From Caryophanales bacterium UBA3620 (lineage in GTDB: Bacteria > Bacillota_I > Bacilli_A > RF39 > UBA660): DNA of 5,818 nt. Shown piece after piece: positions 1-4,138 of the stretch. A program made the translations under genes and the position numbers. The stretch is from positions 3,502 through 9,319 of the forward strand of contig DFLL01000001.1 of the NCBI GenBank assembly GCA_002375205.1, given 5' to 3'. The notes under the pieces were generated by a model, which was given only the letters and a program-made list of their open reading frames with translations, did not search any database and was not told the DNA's origin. Within the stretch, counting starts at the first letter, position 1. Each line of letters opens with the position of its first letter.

Positions 1-3
1 ATG

Positions 4-30
4 AAAAAAACTATTAGTTTTCTAATAGTT
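4..30 (-). terminator. Rho-independent terminator after spoVG
   Basis: On the minus strand a perfect 9-bp stem (AACTATTAG at 30-22 pairing with CTAATAGTT at 17-9, AAAA loop) runs directly into a T-tract at 10-4. The stem is A/T-rich, as expected in this genome. The first arm starts with the last two bases of the spoVG stop codon TAA (31-29), so there is no spacer between gene and terminator. It marks the end of the spoVG transcript. Whether some transcription reads through beyond the window cannot be told. Confidence 0.85.
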
Positions 31-286
31 ATTCAGTCTTATTATATTCTTCAAAGATAGCATCCTCAAACATTTTTCTTGTATCTTTGTCAATAGGATG
101 AGCAGTATCTCTGTGACCACCAGTAGCGGTTGGTTTACTAGGCATAGCTATAAATAAACCATTGTCACCTTCGATAATTCTAATATCATGTACTGCAAAA
201 CAATCATCGATAAGTACTGATGCAATTCCTTTCATTCTTGAATTTTCTTTGTCAATTTTACGAACTGTAACTGACGTAATCTTCAT
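29..286 (-). CDS. spoVG: SpoVG, nucleic-acid-binding developmental regulator
   Basis: 85 residues, against about 95 in Bacillus; the acidic C-terminal tail is missing. Recognised family blocks are GIASVLIDD, VHDIRIIEGDNGLFIAMPSK and RDTAHPID, followed by the C-terminal helix. SpoVG proteins are small cytoplasmic DNA/RNA-binding regulators; in B. subtilis SpoVG influences asymmetric septation and sporulation, and it also occurs in non-spore-formers such as Staphylococcus and Borrelia. The start is the ATG at 286-284: an AAGGAG Shine-Dalgarno at 301-296 lies 9 bases upstream. An in-frame TTG at 295-293 directly abuts that ribosome site and cannot be used. The gene has its own sigma-A-like promoter (353-325) and a terminator at its stop codon, so it can be a single-gene transcript. 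One oddity is that the common MPSKRT segment reads MPSKPT. Identity is near certain; the targets in this organism are unknown. Confidence 0.96.
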   Translation of the reverse strand: MKITSVTVRKIDKENSRMKGIASVLIDDCFAVHDIRIIEGDNGLFIAMPSKPTATGGHRDTAHPIDKDTRKMFEDAIFEEYNKTE

Positions 287-295
287 GTGTATCAA

Positions 296-301
296 CTCCT
301 T
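296..301 (-). promoter_or_regulatory. Ribosome binding site that fixes the spoVG start
   Basis: AAGGAG lies 9 bases upstream of ATG 286-284. The extended match (AGAAGGAGTTGAT) differs from the ideal anti-Shine-Dalgarno complement by little more than one base, which suggests strong translation. It excludes the TTG at 295, which would leave no spacer. Confidence 0.85.
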
Positions 302-324
302 CTAGAAATCATCTTCCTAAATTC

Positions 325-353
325 ATTGTATATTATTTATCAAATAAAAGCAA
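325..353 (-). promoter_or_regulatory. Sigma-A-type promoter for spoVG
   Basis: The -35 box TTGCTT (353-348) and the -10 box TACAAT (330-325) are separated by exactly 17 bases, in the gap between veg and spoVG. The expected start is near 319-317, giving a leader of about 30 bases that holds the AAGGAG site. In B. subtilis spoVG is a classic sigma-H gene. Here only a poor sigma-H resemblance is present (an AGGAATA block at about 365-358 followed by TGATA), so a vegetative promoter is the better reading. Call based on box match and position only. Confidence 0.65.
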
Positions 354-398
354 GCATATTCCTATATTTTTACATTTTTTTATTAAATTTGACACTTT

Positions 399-611
399 TT
401 AATCAAAAAACACCTCTACCGTATTTGTAAGAACATCTCTATAACTAAAACTTTTCTTTTCCCCTTCCGTTTTAATAATAAAAATAAAATTATATGTCTC
501 AGTAATTACTCCAGAATATTCTTCCTTTTTATTTCTACTACCATTATATACAATTTTAACACTATCCCCAAGTTTACTATCAATATCATTTTTAATTTTA
601 TCTATTGTCAT
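399..611 (-). CDS. veg: Veg protein
   Basis: 70 residues, against about 86 in B. subtilis. It matches Veg along its length: an N-terminal helix (IDKIKNDIDSKLG), a basic NGSRNKK segment, then a small beta-barrel-like part with the family signature GVITETY, SYRDVLT and NTVEVFF. The N-terminal few and C-terminal dozen residues of the Bacillus protein are missing. Veg is a small cytoplasmic protein; in B. subtilis it is abundantly expressed and promotes biofilm gene expression by counteracting SinR. The ATG at 611-609 lies 2 bases after the yabG stop and has no recognisable Shine-Dalgarno, which suggests coupling to yabG translation. I see no convincing promoter in the 3' part of yabG and no terminator after veg. 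It therefore appears to depend on the yabG promoter, unlike B. subtilis veg, which has its own very strong promoter. Confidence 0.92.
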   Translation of the reverse strand: MTIDKIKNDIDSKLGDSVKIVYNGSRNKKEEYSGVITETYNFIFIIKTEGEKKSFSYRDVLTNTVEVFFD

Positions 612-613
612 AA

Positions 614-1375
614 TTATCTAGGATACCCAATATACATCGTACCCTTGGTAATAATCCCTCCTATCCCATCACTACCATACTTTGTCTTATCAAGTATTTT
701 AATTAAATCAATATTATTATTTTTGTCTGAAAAAGCAATACATGTAGCAATAATTGCTGGATCTAAAGCATGTATATTAATTCTTTTCGGACTAGAAGCA
801 AAATTAGCCCCTGCTTTAATAAGTTCCTCATAATTAGATTGACAAGCTCCTGCTATTATAATAAGCTTTTCATGACTACTCTCACACTTTCTAGCGGCTT
901 TAACAGCTTCTACAAACTTACTAGTATTCATATATTTATCATCACTTTTATGTTTTCGATAAAAAGAATCATGCCCCGTAATAACTATAATATCAGGATT
1001 ATAATTCTTTATTGCCTCAAGAGTATCATTAGCCAGATTATCTCCTTCTGATAAAATACCATACGCCTTAAGTTTATTCTTTTTATAAAACTTCATACAT
1101 CTTTCTAAAAACAAATCATCCATATCAATATGAACTATTTTACCAGGTAAATAAAAGTAAGAATCTCTTTCTAATTTACGATACTCTTCTATCTCTGGAG
1201 AAAAATCATCTACCTTATCACTATTATATTTATTTAAATCTTCTACTGGAGCATCTGCCATTAATCTAATCGTGGTACCCATTAAAATATAATTATCTTT
1301 ATCAATTCTAATTATCTTAAATACCACATCATTATCATAAGATTTCCTAGTAACTAAGTCACCCACCTCAAACAT
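614..1375 (-). CDS. yabG: YabG, sporulation-specific coat-processing cysteine protease
   Basis: 253 residues from the chosen start (Bacillus about 290). It begins MFEVGDLVTRKSY, matching the YabG N-terminus, an SH3-like barrel. The protease half follows, with PGKIVHIDMD, PDIIVITGHD (His near residue 135), the GACQS motif (Cys near 178, the presumed nucleophile) and FASSPKRINIHALDP (His near 202), ending in GIGG.ITKGTMYIG. Family members (MEROPS U57) process spore coat proteins in the mother cell. An upstream in-frame ATG at 1387-1385 is less likely: it has no ribosome site, whereas the ATG at 1375 has GGTGAT just upstream and aligns with family N-termini. The gene follows a terminator, has its own candidate sporulation promoter, and precedes veg by 2 bases, as in Bacillus gene order. 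Both catalytic motifs are intact, so the gene should be functional. It is the best evidence that the organism sporulates. Confidence 0.95.
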   Translation of the reverse strand: MFEVGDLVTRKSYDNDVVFKIIRIDKDNYILMGTTIRLMADAPVEDLNKYNSDKVDDFSPEIEEYRKLERDSYFYLPGKIVHIDMDDLFLERCMKFYKKNKLKAYGILSEGDNLANDTLEAIKNYNPDIIVITGHDSFYRKHKSDDKYMNTSKFVEAVKAARKCESSHEKLIIIAGACQSNYEELIKAGANFASSPKRINIHALDPAIIATCIAFSDKNNNIDLIKILDKTKYGSDGIGGIITKGTMYIGYPR

Positions 1376-1378
1376 ATA

Positions 1379-1384
1379 ATCACC
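1379..1384 (-). promoter_or_regulatory. GGTGAT ribosome site selecting the downstream yabG start
   Basis: GGTGAT at 1384-1379 lies 3 bases before ATG 1375-1373. It corresponds to the 3' half of the full AAGGAGGTGAT complement, so the short spacing is what that register predicts. It lies between the two in-frame ATGs. If the promoter at 1418-1391 is real, the mRNA would begin at about 1384, making this almost the extreme 5' end of the message and removing the upstream ATG. Confidence 0.5.
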
Positions 1385-1390
1385 CATAAA

Positions 1391-1418
1391 ATAATATGCT
1401 ATAAAAAAAAGAATATGA
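1391..1418 (-). promoter_or_regulatory. Candidate sporulation (sigma-E-like) promoter for yabG
   Basis: TCATATT at 1418-1412 is a full match to the B. subtilis sigma-E -35 consensus KMATATT. CATATTAT at 1398-1391 matches 6 of 8 positions of the sigma-E -10 consensus CATACAHT. The spacer is 13 bases, one short of the usual 14-15. The preceding G (GCATA) also suits the sigma-K -10, but no AC is present at the sigma-K -35 distance. A sigma-A reading of the same bases is possible too (TTCATA, 17 bases, TATTAT). Chance matches are common in such AT-rich DNA. Support comes from position: immediately after a terminator and before a mother-cell gene. Confidence 0.45.
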
Positions 1419-1443
1419 AAAAAAGATACTATACAAAGTATCT
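1417..1443 (-). terminator. Rho-independent terminator between the 91-aa gene and yabG
   Basis: On the minus strand AGATACT (1443-1437), a 6-base loop, and AGTATCT (1430-1424) form a perfect 7-bp stem, followed by seven T (1423-1417). A second T-run at 1409-1402 lies further downstream. The hairpin starts 2 bases after the stop codon of the 91-residue gene. It separates the dnaB-to-rsmA run from yabG-veg. The last T's overlap the start of the candidate yabG promoter. The stem is short and AT-rich, so termination may be partial. Confidence 0.75.
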
Positions 1444-1445
1444 AT

Positions 1446-1721
1446 TTAACCATATATACAATTATCTTTTACCTTTTCTTGATTTTTCAATAGCCCTATC
1501 TGCAGACCATCTTTCAAACTCTCCTTATCAATTCCTAATTCTAAAAAGGCCTTATCCAATAACTCTGAAAAATTCACACTAGAATTACCTTTATATATAG
1601 GCCAATATCTAGAAGCAATATACACAGTTATAGTCTCTATTTTATCCTTATTCTTCTCTACAAGATATTCACGGATTTTTATTTGAAGTGCATTAGTCTT
1701 TGGATATAATACATTAATCAC
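1446..1721 (-). CDS. Hypothetical 91-residue protein, no recognised family
   Basis: I do not recognise this protein. It is soluble-looking with mixed charge, and has no signal peptide, membrane segment or metal-binding cysteine cluster. Notable segments are VLYPKTNALQIKIREYL near the start, an aromatic ASRYWPIYKG at about 36-45 and a helical SELLDKAFLELGIDKESLKDG at about 52-72. Its start is not ATG: a GTG at 1721-1719 overlaps the end of rsmA by 8 bases (GTGATTAA). An in-frame TAA at 1730-1728 rules out a longer form, and no internal ATG exists. The only ribosome site, AAAGGA at 1729-1724, is just 2 bases from this GTG, so start by re-initiation after rsmA is likely. A terminator follows at once, so it is the last gene of the run. 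Length, low-GC codon use and tight packing support a real gene; function unknown. Confidence 0.6.
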   Translation of the reverse strand: MINVLYPKTNALQIKIREYLVEKNKDKIETITVYIASRYWPIYKGNSSVNFSELLDKAFLELGIDKESLKDGLQIGLLKNQEKVKDNCIYG

Positions 1722-2532
1722 TATCCTTTAACATTTTTCTATCACATAGTTCATTAGATATATCTACAAATATCTCATAAGATAGTTCTTCACTTCTAGA
1801 GTTTATATCAAATCCATATTTTGATAACACTCTATTAATAATATCTAAATCATAATCATTTAAATTATTTTTAATATTTTTTCTTTTAAATCTAAAACTA
1901 TCTCTAACTAATTTTTCAAAATAATTAAAATCCTTTAAATATAATAAATTATCTCTTCTCTTCATTCTAATAACGGAAGAATCTACTTTTGGTTTAGGTA
2001 TAAAAGAGTTTTTACTAACATTACATACCTTTGATATTTCAAAGAAATACTGAAGTAATACTGTAATTTGGCCATATTCTTTATTACCAGGAGTAGCATT
2101 AAATCTATCTGCTACTTCCTTTTGAATCATAATAACCATTTCATTAATAGGAAGTTTTTCCTTAATAACTTTCATTATAATAGGAGTAGTAACATAATAA
2201 GGAAGATTAGCTACTATATAAAGATTATCATAATCATATTTTTCTATATCTTTAAGAACATCTCTATTTAAAAAATCATCAAAGATAATCTCATAATTGT
2301 AATATTCTTTTAACTTATCATCCAATATATCTCTTAATCTTGTATCAATCTCATACAAAAGTACTTTATCAAATTTCTTTACTAATTCTATAGATAATGC
2401 ACCTGCTCCTGGTCCTATTTCAATCACCAAATTATTTTCCTTAATTTCCGGAGCATCTACTATTTTATCAATAACATTCTTATCTTTTAAAAAGTTCTGT
2501 CCTAAACTTTTCTTATAATTAAAATTTCTCAT
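1714..2532 (-). CDS. rsmA: 16S rRNA (adenine1518/1519-N6)-dimethyltransferase RsmA/KsgA
   Basis: 272 residues (B. subtilis 292; about 15 N-terminal residues shorter, which is common). It transfers four methyl groups from S-adenosylmethionine to two adjacent adenines at the 3' end of 16S rRNA, late in 30S assembly. Motifs seen: KKSLGQNFL (7-15), the SAM-binding EIGPGAGAL (38-46), acidic E61/D63, D85, the catalytic NLPYY (109-113) followed by VTTPII, QKEVADRF (137-144), and FIPKPKVDSSVIR (177-189). The C-terminal helical domain carries FRFKRKNIKNNL. All active-site blocks are intact. The ATG at 2532 lies 1 base after the zinc-ribbon gene stop and has no clear Shine-Dalgarno, so translational coupling is likely. 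In Bacillus it is preceded by rnmV (5S rRNA maturase), which is absent here; yabG and veg downstream keep the Bacillus order. Confidence 0.97.
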   Translation of the reverse strand: MRNFNYKKSLGQNFLKDKNVIDKIVDAPEIKENNLVIEIGPGAGALSIELVKKFDKVLLYEIDTRLRDILDDKLKEYYNYEIIFDDFLNRDVLKDIEKYDYDNLYIVANLPYYVTTPIIMKVIKEKLPINEMVIMIQKEVADRFNATPGNKEYGQITVLLQYFFEISKVCNVSKNSFIPKPKVDSSVIRMKRRDNLLYLKDFNYFEKLVRDSFRFKRKNIKNNLNDYDLDIINRVLSKYGFDINSRSEELSYEIFVDISNELCDRKMLKDSD

Positions 2533-2533
2533 A

Positions 2534-2935
2534 CTAATATATAACCACTATCACAATCTCAGTAATAACAAAGAAGAAAGAAATAATCGATAAAAATAAT
2601 GCACAACTATTTAATGTTTTATCTCTATTTTTACCAACACATGAAATTATTAAAGCAATAAAAGCCATAAATAAAGGAGCAAGCACTAAATCTAAAGCAT
2701 AATATATTTTTTCAGTTAACTTAGTATACATACCAACATTACTTATATCACTTAACATAAAGTTAAAGCACATTAACAATGATATAATACCAAATACCAA
2801 ACTAATTATTCCATTTGCATTACTACTTTTTTTCTTTATATTCTTCTTATATTGATTTCTTCCTACTAAGTATCCACAGTTAGGACATACTATCATATTT
2901 TCTTCTAATTTATTACCACAATTATGACAAAACAT
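2534..2935 (-). CDS. Zinc-ribbon membrane protein, function unknown
   Basis: 133 residues. The N-terminus is a short zinc ribbon with two CxxC pairs (C3, C6, C17, C20; MFCHNCGNKL and CPNCGYLVG), followed by a basic linker (about 26-38) and three hydrophobic stretches at about 42-61, 78-100 and 108-132. This 'zinc ribbon plus a few membrane helices' layout (zinc_ribbon_2 / DUF4190-like) is widespread in Bacillota, usually without known function. The positive linker predicts a cytoplasmic zinc ribbon. A strong AAGGAGG ribosome site (2946-2940) lies 4 bases from the ATG, the best in the dnaB-to-rsmA run. It sits 13 bases after rlmH and 1 base before rsmA, so it is expressed with two rRNA methyltransferases. 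The context does not prove a related role. Existence is very likely; family placement is by layout only. Confidence 0.85.
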   Translation of the reverse strand: MFCHNCGNKLEENMIVCPNCGYLVGRNQYKKNIKKKSSNANGIISLVFGIISLLMCFNFMLSDISNVGMYTKLTEKIYYALDLVLAPLFMAFIALIISCVGKNRDKTLNSCALFLSIISFFFVITEIVIVVIY

Positions 2936-2939
2936 AAAT

Positions 2940-2946
2940 CCTCCTT
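2940..2946 (-). promoter_or_regulatory. Strong ribosome binding site of the zinc-ribbon gene
   Basis: AAGGAGG lies 4 bases before ATG 2935-2933, just after the rlmH stop (2951-2949). Neighbouring rlmH, walJ and rsmA have no clear Shine-Dalgarno, so this gene looks to be translated independently while the others rely on coupling. Confidence 0.75.
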
Positions 2947-2948
2947 AA

Positions 2949-3383
2949 CTACTTATGATAAGTCTCATTATTTAATATTTTAAATGCTCGATATATTTGC
3001 TCTAAAAGAATAACTCTAAATAATTGATGAGGAAAAGTAAAACTAGAAAAAGACAATCTATAGTTACTTCTTTTCTTAACCTCATCAGAAAGTCCTAGAG
3101 AACCTCCAATTACAAAACAAATACAAGAATGAGCAATAAAAGTTTTATCTATTTTATCAGCAAACTCTTCTGATGTTAAGCTATTACCTTTAATTTCTAA
3201 TGTAATAACATAATCCTTATTATCAATATGTTTTAAAATTCTCTTTTCTTCCTCATCTATCGTAGAATCTTCCACTTCAATAATTTCTATTTTATGATAT
3301 TTAGATATTCTTTTTTTATAATCTTCAATTGCCTCTCTTAAATATACTTCCTTAATTTTACCTGGACATATTATTTTTATCAT
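2949..3383 (-). CDS. rlmH: 23S rRNA (pseudouridine1915-N3)-methyltransferase RlmH
   Basis: 144 residues (usual 155-159; slightly compact N-terminus and middle). RlmH is a small SPOUT methyltransferase that methylates pseudouridine 1915 in helix 69 of 23S rRNA on 70S ribosomes, acting as a dimer. Seen: GKIKEVYLREAI.DYKKRIS (8-27), the SAM-binding knot FVIGGSLGLSDEVKKRS (90-106), FTFPHQLFRVILLEQIYRAF (115-134) and the conserved C-terminal YHK. These are the family's key elements and all are intact. Its ATG overlaps the walJ stop by 4 bases (ATGA), indicating translational coupling. In B. subtilis rlmH (yydA) follows the walJ/htrA end of the wal locus; here htrA is missing and the two genes touch. 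Confidence 0.97.
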   Translation of the reverse strand: MIKIICPGKIKEVYLREAIEDYKKRISKYHKIEIIEVEDSTIDEEEKRILKHIDNKDYVITLEIKGNSLTSEEFADKIDKTFIAHSCICFVIGGSLGLSDEVKKRSNYRLSFSSFTFPHQLFRVILLEQIYRAFKILNNETYHK

Positions 3384-4138
3384 ATTACAATCAAATCCGT
3401 TTCTTTATCTTGTTTAGCAATAATTATATTATCAACTTTCTTTTTATCTTCAATAAGTCTATTAGTAAGTGTCTCGTAGGCAAGAGTTTCCGTATTATTT
3501 TCTTCAGATAAGTGAGCAAGTAATATATACTTAGTATTGTCTCCTATAAAAGTACTTAAATACTTTGATGAATCAACATTTGACAAATGCCCCTTATCAG
3601 ATAAAATTCTTTGTCTTAAGTTAAAAGGATATTTCCCATTAGTAAGCATTTCTACATCATGATTAGATTCCATAATATATATATTTCTATTTTTTAATAT
3701 ATCAAAATATTTTTCATTAATATAACCAGTATCCGTAATATAAACAATAGATTTATCCTTATTTGAAATAACATATCCTCTTGAATCAGGAGCATCATGT
3801 GACGTCTTAATAGGAGTCACATGAATATCCTTAATATCAAATTCGTCCTTATCAATCCATACATAATCATCAATAAAATCCAATGACTTATGCATAATCT
3901 TAGTAATATATACCGGAACATGATATTTATTTTCAAACACCTTAAGCCCCTTAATATGATCAACATGCGTATGCGTAATTAATATTGCATCAAGTGACGC
4001 GGGATCTACTCCAAATCCCTCTAATTTTTCCTTTACATATTTTGAAGTATTTCCAATATCAATTAATATTTTAGCATTATCTGTCTCAATATAAGTAGTA
4101 TTTCCTTTACTACCAGAAGACAATACACAAACTTTCAT
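3380..4138 (-). CDS. walJ: WalJ (YycJ/VicX) metallo-beta-lactamase-fold hydrolase
   Basis: 252 residues (B. subtilis 264). This is a full metallo-beta-lactamase-fold protein: SSGSKGN (7-13), the metal motif THTHVDH (H56, H58, D60, H61), the third-site His in KTSHDAP (H114), the bridging Asp in YITDTG (D136), MESNHD (156-161), GHLSN (183-187) and the last ligand His in LLAHLSEENN (H209). All ligands are present, so it should be an active metal hydrolase. WalJ is the cytoplasmic last product of the walRKHIJ operon in Bacillus; B. anthracis YycJ has been described as a DNA exonuclease linked to mismatch repair. Here it is separated from walRKHI, at least within the window. Its ATG overlaps the stop of the M23 peptidase gene (ATGA) and it overlaps rlmH in the same way, with no Shine-Dalgarno of its own. 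Confidence 0.95.
   Translation of the reverse strand: MKVCVLSSGSKGNTTYIETDNAKILIDIGNTSKYVKEKLEGFGVDPASLDAILITHTHVDHIKGLKVFENKYHVPVYITKIMHKSLDFIDDYVWIDKDEFDIKDIHVTPIKTSHDAPDSRGYVISNKDKSIVYITDTGYINEKYFDILKNRNIYIMESNHDVEMLTNGKYPFNLRQRILSDKGHLSNVDSSKYLSTFIGDNTKYILLAHLSEENNTETLAYETLTNRLIEDKKKVDNIIIAKQDKETDLIVI

Noticed and set aside
287..295. TTG start giving SpoVG three extra residues
   Set aside because: The TTG directly follows the AAGGAG site with no spacer; the ATG at 286 is 9 bases away and matches SpoVG N-termini.
340..366. Sigma-H promoter upstream of spoVG
   Set aside because: AGGAATA followed by TGATA deviates in both boxes and in spacing; the overlapping sigma-A pair fits far better.
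389..394. Perfect TTGACA on the plus strand as a -35 box
   Set aside because: No acceptable -10 hexamer 16-18 bases downstream, and no plus-strand gene follows.
372..397. WalR binding site (two TGTWAH half-sites) upstream of spoVG
   Set aside because: TGTAAA occurs once, and the nearest partner, TGTCAA, is imperfect and about 14 bases away instead of 5.
388..407. Inverted repeat TTTGA/TCAAA as a terminator after veg
   Set aside because: Only 5 bp with a 10-base loop and no T-tract on the minus strand; it also overlaps the last veg codons. Read-through from veg into spoVG remains possible.
645..1051. Plus-strand open frames of 62 and 93 residues opposite yabG
   Set aside because: They lie antisense to a well-conserved protease, lack ribosome sites, and have the Ile/Ser/Phe-rich composition expected from reverse translation of AT-rich coding DNA.
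1679..1714. The 11-residue ATG frame as a genuine small gene
   Set aside because: Too short to support as a protein on sequence alone; kept only as a start-site conflict under findings.
2068..2271. Plus-strand 67-residue open frame opposite rsmA
   Set aside because: Its low-complexity Ile/Asn/Phe sequence is the shadow of the conserved rsmA frame.
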